Origin: JBALVT01 sp047612385
GTDB lineage: Bacteria; Pseudomonadota; Gammaproteobacteria; Pseudomonadales; Halieaceae
Length of the DNA stretch: 64,000 nucleotides
Assembly (NCBI GenBank): GCA_047612385.1
Contig: JBLGAR010000001.1
Coordinates: forward strand, 62,001 to 126,000
Direction: 5' to 3'
Part shown: in pieces, positions 44,170 to 52,976 of the stretch
Position numbering within the stretch: the stretch's first letter is position 1
Layout of the letters: each line of letters begins with the position of its first letter
Position numbers and translations under genes: made by a program
Notes under the pieces: model-generated
Database searches by the model: none
Seen by the model: only the letters and a program-made list of their open reading frames with translations
What the model was told of the DNA's origin: nothing

Positions 44170-44213
44170 ACCAGCGGTCTCATAAGTATACGATCACGTT
44201 ATACTACAGCAAT

Positions 44214-46157
44214 TTGATTGTGTACCTATGTATCGCCACGTCTAAACTGTTTGGAACTCGCCTCTTGCTCAGAATTTACAGTTCAATTCTATGCCTCGTT
44301 TTTTCTATTTCTAATTGTGTTCTCGCTGACGAGTTCCTTGAGCTGGAGTCTACGTTAGTCACCGGAGTTTATTCGCCTGCGGAATCATCAAGCCTCACCG
44401 GCACTGTGACAGTGCTCGATCTAGAGAGTTTACAATTGCTCAATACTCGCTCTGTCAGTGGTGCATTAAAAACGGTGCCTGGTATTCAGGTCGAGGAGCT
44501 TGGCGGCCCCGGCGGTCTCGCCGCAGTCTCTATCCGAGGTGGAGAAGCAAATTTCACCTTGGTTTTATTGGATGGCGTGGCAATTAACGATCCAACCAAT
44601 ACTCGTGGGGGAGGCGTCGATTTCTCGAGACTTGATTCAGCTTCCGTAGAGCGGATTGAAGTAGTTCGCGGCCCCCAGTCTTCCATCTATGGCTCGAATG
44701 CGCTCGCTGGTGTGGTTAATATTATTTCACGCAGAGCAACTGCGGGACATCAACAGCAGTTGCGTGCGTCCTGGGGGGAAGATGATTTTAATCGCTATCG
44801 TTTGTCTGCTTCGGGTGTCGAGGGCGAATTTCGATATTCGTTTGATTGGACTGATCGAGATAGCGGAGAGCCTGTACCGGGCAGTATGTTGGAATCCGAT
44901 GAGTCTCGGGTGCGGCTGGGTTGGCAGCCTGGCGATTCGCATGAGTTTGAGATCGGGTTTCGCACATTGGCGGGTCACAGTAGCAGTTACCCTCAGCAAA
45001 GCGGTGGTCCCATCTTTGCTGCAAGTGATGTACTGGAATTGTCGGATTTTAAAGATGAAGTTTTGGATGCCAATTGGCGCTGGCAGGTGACTCCCCAATG
45101 GGTGAGCTTAGTAAAAACTGATCGCTTTGAGCACAAGGAGGATTATAACTCTCCCGGTATTATTCCTTTCACAGCGGTGCCACCAAACGGGTCAGAAACA
45201 CAGTTTGTCCGTCGGCAGACCCAGTGGGTCAATACAGTGATATTTGATGAGCGCTACTCGATGAATGTTGGAGCCGACTACCGGCGTGAAGAAGGTGAGA
45301 GTATTGGGTATTTGGAGTTTTCAGGATTTGAGTTGCCCACCGATTTTGAGCTCGACAGAGATAGTGTTGGCCTGTTTACCGATATACAGGCGAGTATTAG
45401 CGAGAACCTGCGTTTGCATGGCAGCATGCGGCATGACGATTTTGAAGATTTTTCCAGCGAAACAACGTTGAAGCTCGGGGTCGGCTACCAGTTCAACACC
45501 ACTATCGGATTGTTTGCAAATTGGGGTGAGGGATTCAAGCTCCCTAGTTTTTTTGCTTTGGGTCACCCGTTGGTGGGCAATCCAGATCTCGACCCGGAAA
45601 CGGCTGAAAGTTGGGACTTGGGGCTTCGCTGGGAGCCCTCAGATCTATGGTCGGTGCAGGGGGTTTACTTCGACAATAACTATAGAGATTTAGTCGACTT
45701 CGATTCCGAGCTGTTCACCAATGTTAATCGTAATCAGGTAAAATCAAGTGGTGTTGAGCTGGAGCTCAATTGGCAACCGCAACAGGATCTGAATGTGCTC
45801 GCTCAGGTGACGTACACTGATATTGAGGTAAAGAACAGTTCTGTGCCACTTCTGGGTCGACCACAATGGAGGGCCGGTGCTGCGGTGGACTGGCAAGTGT
45901 TGCCTTCCTGGCGAGCCGCCGTGACCTATCAATGGACGGGGAAACAGTATTCTTCATCATTGCACACAGGTGAATCTGTGATCGATGAGCTGGACAGTTA
46001 TACTATTGTTAACTGTAACGTTCGCTGGCGCCTGAGTGAGCATCTATCCTTTGACTTGGCCGCGGACAATCTACTGGATGAGCGCTACGCTAATGCGGTG
46101 GGTTTTATCGCTCCGGGTCTATCCTTGCGCCTGGGCTTTACTTTGGGAACACGCTAA
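44214..46157 (+). CDS. BtuB-like TonB-dependent outer-membrane receptor
   Basis: A 647-residue receptor. After a signal region ending near NCVLADEF comes a TonB-box-like ESTLVTG, then the plug with SGALKTVPGIQVEELGGPGG, SIRGGEANFTLVLLDGVAIN and VERIEVVRGPQSSIYGSNAL. The barrel follows, and the last residues form a strand (LRLGFTLG). The pattern fits the vitamin B12/siderophore receptors of the BtuB branch. No ATG lies ahead of the signal; the frame begins with TTG and the true start could be a few codons later. No cobalamin riboswitch is visible in the 44 bases upstream. Confidence 0.88.
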   Translation: MIVYLCIATSKLFGTRLLLRIYSSILCLVFSISNCVLADEFLELESTLVTGVYSPAESSSLTGTVTVLDLESLQLLNTRSVSGALKTVPGIQVEELGGPGGLAAVSIRGGEANFTLVLLDGVAINDPTNTRGGGVDFSRLDSASVERIEVVRGPQSSIYGSNALAGVVNIISRRATAGHQQQLRASWGEDDFNRYRLSASGVEGEFRYSFDWTDRDSGEPVPGSMLESDESRVRLGWQPGDSHEFEIGFRTLAGHSSSYPQQSGGPIFAASDVLELSDFKDEVLDANWRWQVTPQWVSLVKTDRFEHKEDYNSPGIIPFTAVPPNGSETQFVRRQTQWVNTVIFDERYSMNVGADYRREEGESIGYLEFSGFELPTDFELDRDSVGLFTDIQASISENLRLHGSMRHDDFEDFSSETTLKLGVGYQFNTTIGLFANWGEGFKLPSFFALGHPLVGNPDLDPETAESWDLGLRWEPSDLWSVQGVYFDNNYRDLVDFDSELFTNVNRNQVKSSGVELELNWQPQQDLNVLAQVTYTDIEVKNSSVPLLGRPQWRAGAAVDWQVLPSWRAAVTYQWTGKQYSSSLHTGESVIDELDSYTIVNCNVRWRLSEHLSFDLAADNLLDERYANAVGFIAPGLSLRLGFTLGTR

Positions 46158-46230
46158 TTGTCTGAAACAGTCTCGCGACACGCTCCCGGTTTTTCACACG
46201 AAGTAGCTGATAGTGTGTATGAGGCGGGCT

Positions 46231-48018
46231 ATGGCCGCTGATAGAGCTGTTTCCAGGGCAGTCCCAATTGTCTTGTCCTGTTTAGCCTTCGCGCTGGCCG
46301 CATCGCTTCTGATTTGGTTTTTGGCTGCCTGGTATCGCTATCATCCGCACATGCCCTGGCGGGATACTTTGCCGCTATTGCGCAATTTGATGTCGCTGAT
46401 TAATGACGGATTTAGCGGTGCAGCGCTAATGTCGCTAGTTGAGCCACACTACACCGCTCATCGCGTGTTGATTCCACGACTGTTACTGCTGGCGGATATT
46501 GAGTTCTTTGGGGGTCGCAGCCATCTTCTATTTGCCTCTGGTGCTTTAGGCTTGGGGTTGATCTGGTTCAGCTTTTCTTCTCTTGCGATACGGCGTCTCC
46601 GCGGTGATTGTTGGAGCTGTCTGTTTGCGGTGTCGCTTTGTGCTGCTTTGCTATTTTTCCCGGCACATTTGTGGAATTTTCTCAATCCGATATGCAGTTC
46701 CTGGCCGCTCTCAATAGGCTTGTCTGTCGCCGCTCTGTATTTATTGATTAGCCGTCGGGAGCAAGTCGATCTGTCTTTACTGCTCATGGTCTATTTTTTG
46801 GCTGCACTCGCCGCTTTTAGCAATTTCCTGGGAGTGCTGGTCTGGCTGCTGTTGCCTTTACCACTGATCGCTGGTCGGGAGAAACACGGGTACCTGAGTG
46901 TGTTGGCCAGTGGTTTGTTTGTCGGCCTGTATTTGATGGGCATTGACACCGATGCCGAAATCGCCATTTCGATCACCGAGGGTCATCCCGACAATGCGCA
47001 GATGCACTCTTATGCTTCGCAAGTTCGTGACATGGTCGCCCACAACGGCCCTCGGGAGATTATTTCGAAGGCTGTTCTATCCCTTGGTGCGCCCTTATCT
47101 AACGGTAGCCCGGTATTCGCCAGTGCCTTGGTAGTCTTGTCGCTCATACTTCCCGCCGGGTTTTTTATTGGCGCGATACGCAGGCTGTGGCGACGTGAGG
47201 AGCGATTGAGTCAGTGGGCCGAACTTTGCCTGCTCGGATGTGCATTGTGTATTGGCGCTGCGCTTAGTACTCATATCGGTAGAGTGATGCCCTATCCCGA
47301 TGTCATTCACGGGGCCAGTCCGGAACGCTATCAATCCTATGTGTTGGTGTATTGGGTTTTTTGTATGGGTCTGCTGCTGGACTATGCAAAGAGCTCACAG
47401 AAAAGCACCGGAAACTGGATGCCCACGCTGGCTCTCGCCGTGGTCGCCATCTTGGTGTTTGCACCCCGGCCAGATTATTTGGAGCAAGAGATCCGCAGCG
47501 TTGAGCACGCGGGGATGCTGTACGCCATCGGCGAGAGCCGCAGTCTGCGCGTTGAGCTCCCCAATACGGGTCTACTGTACACACCGGAGTATGCGCTTGC
47601 ATTCAAGGCCTTTTTTACGAAGCGCTCGCTCGCCTATAAAATTGAGCCAAAGTCTCCGCCCAGCGGGGCTTTAGAGTCCTGCGAATCACTCGGTTTGCTG
47701 GTGAATCAGGGCGCGTCAAATCATGATTTTACAGCGCTAGTTAAAAACCCTGAGAGATTGCAGCTTATATCGCTAGAGCTTGACACATGGCGCGCGATTT
47801 TTACCCGGGACATTGTCGTGTTTGACCAGGGAAAACCACTTGCTCGACTGTTTTCAGTTCATCGGGCGAGCTATTCGCCTATAGACCTGCTTAGGCCCTC
47901 GGCAACCGCCTGGCAAGGAGCCTATATTGGAAGTCCGATCTCCGGCTTTTCCTCGTTAGATCTTCGCATCAACGGGCTGTTGGGTTCAGGCTTGTCTTGT
48001 CGACTCGATCTTCCTTGA
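46231..48018 (+). CDS. Polytopic membrane protein, candidate GT-C transferase (paralogue A)
   Basis: The ATG at 46231, with GAGG six bases upstream, gives 595 residues. About ten or eleven membrane spans occupy residues 12-410, and a 180-residue C-terminal soluble domain follows. Conserved loops HPHMPWRD (38-45) and EPHYTAHR (71-78) are each just after a membrane span, where GT-C glycosyltransferases hold their acidic catalytic residue. Asp45 and Glu71 are the candidates. The same two motifs and other blocks (SPERYQS, LEQEIRSVEHAGMLYAIGE, FTRDIVVF) recur in the protein at 59741-61504. I infer a lipid-linked-sugar transferase; no family name can be given. Confidence 0.76.
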   Translation: MAADRAVSRAVPIVLSCLAFALAASLLIWFLAAWYRYHPHMPWRDTLPLLRNLMSLINDGFSGAALMSLVEPHYTAHRVLIPRLLLLADIEFFGGRSHLLFASGALGLGLIWFSFSSLAIRRLRGDCWSCLFAVSLCAALLFFPAHLWNFLNPICSSWPLSIGLSVAALYLLISRREQVDLSLLLMVYFLAALAAFSNFLGVLVWLLLPLPLIAGREKHGYLSVLASGLFVGLYLMGIDTDAEIAISITEGHPDNAQMHSYASQVRDMVAHNGPREIISKAVLSLGAPLSNGSPVFASALVVLSLILPAGFFIGAIRRLWRREERLSQWAELCLLGCALCIGAALSTHIGRVMPYPDVIHGASPERYQSYVLVYWVFCMGLLLDYAKSSQKSTGNWMPTLALAVVAILVFAPRPDYLEQEIRSVEHAGMLYAIGESRSLRVELPNTGLLYTPEYALAFKAFFTKRSLAYKIEPKSPPSGALESCESLGLLVNQGASNHDFTALVKNPERLQLISLELDTWRAIFTRDIVVFDQGKPLARLFSVHRASYSPIDLLRPSATAWQGAYIGSPISGFSSLDLRINGLLGSGLSCRLDLP

Positions 48019-48124
48019 TTGTAGCCAACTGTTGGCTGTCGTATATTGGCGATCAAATTTTGAGATTAGCCATGTCAGCTGAGATCAGCTATCCGAGTGT
48101 GATTTATGAAAAAAGTGCGGTCTC

Positions 48125-49060
48125 GTGAATCTGACTGACGCCAGGATCGTTATCACCGGAGGCGCCGGCCTGGTTGGGCAAAACTTGCTCGTTAAACTCG
48201 CCGATAACTGCGGCGATATTTGCGTTATTGATAAGTCATCACACAATCTGGCTATCGCCGAGAAGCTGCACCCAGATGTAGCGTTTATCGATACGGATTT
48301 GGCGCAGGAAGGCTGCTGGCAGAAAAATCTCGCAGAAGCCGACATTGTAATAATGCTGCACGCCCAGATCGGGGGAAACATCTCAGAGGATTTTTACCGC
48401 AACAATGTCACTGCGACTGAGAACGTACTTGCGCGCATCCCCCGCGCCGCGCGTATTGTTCATGTCAGTTCCTCGGTGATCCAATCTTCGGCGGATGACG
48501 ACTATAGCGTCAGCAAAGCTCAGCAAGAAAAATTGGTAGTGGAATCCGGGCTCAGGTACAGCATATTGCGTCCAACACTGATGTTTGGATGGTTCGATCG
48601 CAAGCATTTCGGTTGGCTGTCGCATTTTCTTCAGTCGTCTCCCGTTTTTCCTATTCCAGGAGAGGGCAAGTTTGTTCGTCAGCCACTGTATGCAGGTGAT
48701 TTCTGCGAGATTATTCTGGCGTGTATGAGGGGCACGGCGGAGAATCAGGTTTGGAATATATCGGGCAAAGAGAGGGTGGATTACATTGATACTATCAAAA
48801 TGATCAAAACGGCAAATGGCGCTAACTGCCTGTTGTTGAAGTTACCTTATCACTTTTTTTACTTTTTGCTCGCTGTGTATGCTGTGTTTGATCGCGACCC
48901 TCCTTTCACAACCTCCCAGCTTAAAGCTCTGGTCATAGATGAGACGTTTGAGGATATTGATTGGGAATCGATATTCAATGTTTCCGCAACTCCGCTGGCT
49001 CAGGCCATTCACCAGACTTTTGCCGACCCCGTTTACAGTAAAATTAAGTTGAAGTTCTGA
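48125..49060 (+). CDS. NAD-dependent epimerase/dehydratase family protein
   Basis: A 311-residue extended SDR. The NAD turn is VITGGAGLVGQNLLVKL, and the catalytic Ser, Tyr and Lys are in HVSSSVIQSS and DDYSVSKAQQE. LRPTLMFGW is typical of sugar nucleotide epimerases. It starts at GTG with no strong ribosome site. It is the second gene of the glycan locus, three bases before the flavoprotein gene. A nucleotide-sugar epimerase or 4-keto reductase is likely, but its substrate is unknown. Confidence 0.86.
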   Translation: MNLTDARIVITGGAGLVGQNLLVKLADNCGDICVIDKSSHNLAIAEKLHPDVAFIDTDLAQEGCWQKNLAEADIVIMLHAQIGGNISEDFYRNNVTATENVLARIPRAARIVHVSSSVIQSSADDDYSVSKAQQEKLVVESGLRYSILRPTLMFGWFDRKHFGWLSHFLQSSPVFPIPGEGKFVRQPLYAGDFCEIILACMRGTAENQVWNISGKERVDYIDTIKMIKTANGANCLLLKLPYHFFYFLLAVYAVFDRDPPFTTSQLKALVIDETFEDIDWESIFNVSATPLAQAIHQTFADPVYSKIKLKF

Positions 49061-49062
49061 CT

Positions 49063-50352
49063 ATGGCGAATATTGCGGTCGTAGGCGGTGGGCCCATGGG
49101 CCTGGCAAGTGCATATCATTTGCTGAAGCTTGGGCATCAGGTCACGCTCTATGAAGCCGATACCGCGTTGGGTGGGATGACGGCATCTTTTGTATTTGAT
49201 GGGATCAAGATCGAGCGCTACTACCATTTTATCTGCAAAAGCGATCAGCCTCTGTTTGATTTGCTGGCGGAACTTGGAATAGCTGATGCACTGCAGTGGA
49301 CTGAAACGAGAATGGGCTACTACTACGGGGGGCGCTCCCACGATTGGGGCGAGCCTTTTGCCCTACTAAAATTTCCAGGCCTGAGTCTGATTAGCAAAAT
49401 CCGCTATGGGCTGTTGGCGTTTACTTCCACCAAGCGCAGTAACTGGAAAGGTCTGGATAAGATTGATGCGGTTACCTGGCTGAAACGCTGGGTGGGCGAA
49501 GCGGCCTATGATGTACTTTGGCGACCGTTGTTTGAGCTCAAGTTTTATCACTTTACCAGTAATCTGTCCGCCGCCTGGATTTGGTCCCGTCTAAAGCGCA
49601 CGGGAACTTCACGGAAAAGTCTTCTTCAGGAAGAGCTGGGTTATTTGCAGGGGGGATCAGATACTTTCCTCGACGCCATAGCGGCGGAGATAAATAAGCT
49701 GGGCGGTAGGATTGTTCTAGGCGAGCAAGTCCGGGAAATCACGATCGAAAGAGGCGAGGTTTCTGGTGTTGTTACTGCGGGGGGCTTTGTTGAATTTGAG
49801 CAGGTCCTTAGTACGATACCCATGCCCTACGTGTCTGAGATGGTTCCCTCACTACCTGATACGGTTCGAGGGAAATATAATGCTATCGATAATATCGCAG
49901 TGGTTTGCGTACTAGTCCACTTGCGCAAATCTTTTTCGCCGTATTTCTGGCTGAATGTTAGTGATCCGGATATGGACATCCCGGGCCTTATTGAATACAG
50001 CAATCTCAACGGGGCACAGGGGCATATTGTTTATGCGCCTTTCTATATACCGGGAGACCACCCCGATTATCTTGAGCAAGACGCATTTTTTATCGACAAA
50101 GTCAGGCGCTACATCCTCGCGATCAATCCGGAACTAGTTGATGAGGATATTCTCAAAATAGCGGCGGGGAGATATCGCTATGCCCAGCCGATCTGTCAAC
50201 CGGAGTTTCTTGAAAAACTGCCGCCCATTAACCCGGGTGTCAAAGGTCTATATATCGCCGATACGTCATTTTACTATCCGCAAGATAGGTCCATATCCGA
50301 AAGTGTCAAGCTGGGTAAGACGCTTGCACAGTTGGCAGATAGCGACTCTTGA
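49063..50352 (+). CDS. FAD-dependent oxidoreductase (amine-oxidase/UGM-like fold)
   Basis: A 429-residue flavoprotein with a Rossmann start, IAVVGGGPMGLASAYHLLKLG, then LYEADTALGGMTASF. The C-terminal GLYIADTSFYYPQDRSISE fits the phytoene desaturase/protoporphyrinogen oxidase branch. Relatives in polysaccharide loci act on sugars or lipid-linked sugars; UDP-galactopyranose mutase shares the fold but its own signatures are absent here. It overlaps the GtrA start (TTGA). The reaction is unknown. Confidence 0.83.
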   Translation: MANIAVVGGGPMGLASAYHLLKLGHQVTLYEADTALGGMTASFVFDGIKIERYYHFICKSDQPLFDLLAELGIADALQWTETRMGYYYGGRSHDWGEPFALLKFPGLSLISKIRYGLLAFTSTKRSNWKGLDKIDAVTWLKRWVGEAAYDVLWRPLFELKFYHFTSNLSAAWIWSRLKRTGTSRKSLLQEELGYLQGGSDTFLDAIAAEINKLGGRIVLGEQVREITIERGEVSGVVTAGGFVEFEQVLSTIPMPYVSEMVPSLPDTVRGKYNAIDNIAVVCVLVHLRKSFSPYFWLNVSDPDMDIPGLIEYSNLNGAQGHIVYAPFYIPGDHPDYLEQDAFFIDKVRRYILAINPELVDEDILKIAAGRYRYAQPICQPEFLEKLPPINPGVKGLYIADTSFYYPQDRSISESVKLGKTLAQLADSDS

Positions 50353-50786
50353 TTGAACCCCAGAAAAGCGTTCCCGGGCCTTTTAGTAGTCGCTTCGTGC
50401 GGTTTTTGTTGGCAGGCGGTTTCGCGGCTGTTTGCAATTTCGCTAGTCGCTTTATTTATAGTAGTTTTATGGAGTTTAGCGCTGCGGTGGTTCTGGCGTT
50501 TGTGACAGGTCTGACCGTAGGATATTTTCTCAATAAACGCTTTGTATTTACCCGCAGTAAGAACTCGGTCGCCAAAGAGATGATGTGGTTTCTCCTTATC
50601 AATTTGTTTGCACTGTTGCAGACTTGGGCGCTGAGTCTCTATTTGGCTCAGTTTTTGTCTGAGAATTTAGTGGAATACGTTGGCAGTCCTCGCGTGTGGT
50701 CTGAGGCAATAGCGCACGGAGCCGGCATTTTTCTGCCAGTATTTACCAGCTATATAGGCCACAGGTACCTTACTTTCAGGGAATAG
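50349..50786 (+). CDS. GtrA family membrane protein
   Basis: A 145-residue protein with four membrane spans and the GtrA start VRFLLAGGFAAVCNFASRF and NKRFVFTRS. GtrA proteins are thought to move lipid-linked sugars across the inner membrane for transferases such as GtrB. The frame begins with TTG, overlapping the flavoprotein stop; no ATG fits the start. A GtrB/ArnC-like partner occurs at 57978-58952. In actinobacteria and Pseudomonas arabinofuranose systems a GtrA protein also accompanies DprE1/DprE2. Confidence 0.84.
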   Translation: MIEPQKSVPGPFSSRFVRFLLAGGFAAVCNFASRFIYSSFMEFSAAVVLAFVTGLTVGYFLNKRFVFTRSKNSVAKEMMWFLLINLFALLQTWALSLYLAQFLSENLVEYVGSPRVWSEAIAHGAGIFLPVFTSYIGHRYLTFRE

Positions 50787-50831
50787 CATACAATCGCCTA
50801 GTGAAATAGATCGAGTGGAATAACAGCGATA

Positions 50832-51509
50832 ATGAGCGCGCAGCAGAGCCAAGTGGATTCACTTCAGCAGCAGTACCGGGCGCGGTTTTCCGAGGCGTCC
50901 CAGTACCGAAATTCCTTGTGGAGTTTGCTGTGCGAAGAATTCTTCCAAAAATATATCCGGCGTGACTGTGTGCTTTTGGATCTCGGCTGCGGTTGGGGTG
51001 AATTCAGCAATAATATTGACGCTGGGAAAAAATACGCGATGGACTTGAATCCCGATGCGGCAGAACACCTGAATGATGATGTCGAGTTGCTGTTGCAGGA
51101 CTGTTCCCAGTCATGGCCTCTGGAGGACAATTCTCTCGATGTTGTTTTCACCAGCAATTTTCTCGAACATTTACCCGACAAGTCGAGTATCGAAAAAACG
51201 ATTGTAGAGGCCACGCGCTGCCTCAAGCCTGGAGGGCAATTTATAGCTCTGGGCCCTAATGTCAGACTTGTACCCGGAGCCTATTGGGACTTTTGGGATC
51301 ACCATGTACCGATATCAGATCGCTCACTGACGGAGCTGCTGACACTAAAGGGTTTGACGGTTGTTGAGCAGCACGCGGGTTTTCTCCCCTACACCATGTC
51401 TGACGGGCGTCAGCCCAATTTGTTCCTGGTGCGACTGTACTTGAAGATTCGCCTGGCGTGGAGAATTATGGGCAAACAGTTTTTGATTGTTGCGCGGTTG
51501 TATCATTGA
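50832..51509 (+). CDS. Class I SAM-dependent methyltransferase
   Basis: A 225-residue methyltransferase. Motif I is VLLDLGCGWGEFSNNI, motif IV is TSNFLEHLPDKSS, with ATRCLKPGGQFIALGPN after it. The substrate is unknown, but its place between GtrA and the UbiA-HAD gene suggests methylation of the lipid-linked or final sugar. The C-terminal part ends in a short hydrophobic stretch that may associate with the membrane. Confidence 0.86.
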   Translation: MSAQQSQVDSLQQQYRARFSEASQYRNSLWSLLCEEFFQKYIRRDCVLLDLGCGWGEFSNNIDAGKKYAMDLNPDAAEHLNDDVELLLQDCSQSWPLEDNSLDVVFTSNFLEHLPDKSSIEKTIVEATRCLKPGGQFIALGPNVRLVPGAYWDFWDHHVPISDRSLTELLTLKGLTVVEQHAGFLPYTMSDGRQPNLFLVRLYLKIRLAWRIMGKQFLIVARLYH

Positions 51510-51536
51510 TGGTCTGTGTAATGTTGGATTGTAAAA

Positions 51537-52976
51537 ATGCCGGCTGATCCGAACCCAGTGCTATCGTCGATTCCTCTGTGTGTTGATTTAGATGGCACTC
51601 TTGTAAAAACCGATACGCTGGTCGAAAGCGCCTTGGTGCTGGTTAAAAAAAACCCGCTATACATTTTCTTAATGCTGCTGTGGTTGGCTCAAGGTAAAGC
51701 GCATCTTAAAGACCAGATTGCCGAGCGCGCAGATCTTAATGTTGCATTGCTTCCTTACAACCCTGAGCTGCTGGCTTGGTTGCGCAGCCTGCAAGAGAGT
51801 CGCCGCATCGTATTGGTTACTGCTGCCAACGCCAGGATTGCGAATGCTGTAGCTGATCACTTACAGATATTTTCAGAAGTGATCGCAAGCTCAGTTGGTC
51901 AAAACCTGAGTGGCCGCGAAAAGCGCGATGAGTTAGATAAATTATTTGGCGAAGGCGGCTATGACTATGCGGGTAATAGCAGTGATGACCTGATAGTTTG
52001 GGCACATTGCAATAAGGCTGTCGTAGTAGATGCGAGCGACGCTGTGCTGGAGCGCGCCAGAGCCAATGGCAATATCGAACGAATTTATTCATCGAGTAAT
52101 AATGTAACGGGTTCGATTGTTAAGGCGATGCGGCCCCGCCAGTGGATTAAGAATCTGCTCATTTTCGTCAATGCGGTGATGGCCCATCAGTTGAATGACA
52201 TTGCCTTGATGACATCAACGCTGGCTGCATTTATCGCATTTTGCTTGTGCGCTTCTGCTGTTTATCTGATTAACGATCTGTTCGATCTGGACGCGGACCG
52301 CGAGCATAGCAGTAAACGCTTTCGCGCTTTCGCCAGTGGTGCCCTGGACCCGGGTTATGGCATTGTCGCGGCGCCTGCACTGTTAGTGACTGCCTTCATA
52401 TTCGCGGCCATAGCCGGCGGTGCATTTCCCCTTGCTCTGCTTGTTTATTTCTTTGTTACGCTGTTGTACTCACTTTTTTTCAAACGAGTCGTGATACTCG
52501 ATGTCTTGATTCTGGCGATGCTCTTCACCCTGCGTATTGTTGCTGGCGCCGCAGTTGTGCCGATTATGCCGTCTTTTTGGCTGATGTCCTTTGCGATGTT
52601 TATTTTTGGAAGTCTCGCTATCGCCAAGCGGTATGCTGAGTTGAAGGCGCTGGAACAAGAGTCGAACGTCTGGGCCAGCGGGCGGGGCTATCATGTGGAT
52701 GATTTGGCGTTGCTTTCCAGTCTTGGCGTGGCGTCAGGTTACATCGCGACATTGGTTCTGGCGCTGTATGTAAACAGCCCCGATGTTCTAGAGCTGTATC
52801 ACAATGCCGCCTTTATCTGGCTTTTATGTCCTTTGCTGATGTACTGGATTGGACGTATCTGGTTGCTGGCCGGTCGCGGAATCTTGGATCAGGACCCTGT
52901 TATCTTCGCCACTCGCGACCCTGTTAGTTATCTCGTCGGCTTTTTTAGCTTGCTGATTTTGTGGGCGGCAATATAG
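51537..52976 (+). CDS. UbiA prenyltransferase with N-terminal HAD phosphatase domain
   Basis: A 479-residue fusion. The HAD domain covers residues 10-185, with motif I CVDLDGTL (Asp17, Asp19) and a motif-IV-like GNSSDD near 150. The UbiA domain follows from MRPRQWIKN (198) with about nine membrane spans, and the diphosphate motif NDLFDLDAD (Asn246, Asp247, Asp250, Asp254). In mycobacteria the UbiA enzyme (Rv3806c type) moves phosphoribosyl to polyprenyl phosphate, and a separate phosphatase removes the 5'-phosphate. The HAD part may do the latter here. It overlaps the DprE1-like gene by one base. Confidence 0.9.
   Translation: MPADPNPVLSSIPLCVDLDGTLVKTDTLVESALVLVKKNPLYIFLMLLWLAQGKAHLKDQIAERADLNVALLPYNPELLAWLRSLQESRRIVLVTAANARIANAVADHLQIFSEVIASSVGQNLSGREKRDELDKLFGEGGYDYAGNSSDDLIVWAHCNKAVVVDASDAVLERARANGNIERIYSSSNNVTGSIVKAMRPRQWIKNLLIFVNAVMAHQLNDIALMTSTLAAFIAFCLCASAVYLINDLFDLDADREHSSKRFRAFASGALDPGYGIVAAPALLVTAFIFAAIAGGAFPLALLVYFFVTLLYSLFFKRVVILDVLILAMLFTLRIVAGAAVVPIMPSFWLMSFAMFIFGSLAIAKRYAELKALEQESNVWASGRGYHVDDLALLSSLGVASGYIATLVLALYVNSPDVLELYHNAAFIWLLCPLLMYWIGRIWLLAGRGILDQDPVIFATRDPVSYLVGFFSLLILWAAI

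Noticed and set aside
44170..44213. Cobalamin riboswitch before the BtuB-like receptor
   Set aside because: Only 44 bases are available and no B12-box-like sequence is seen.
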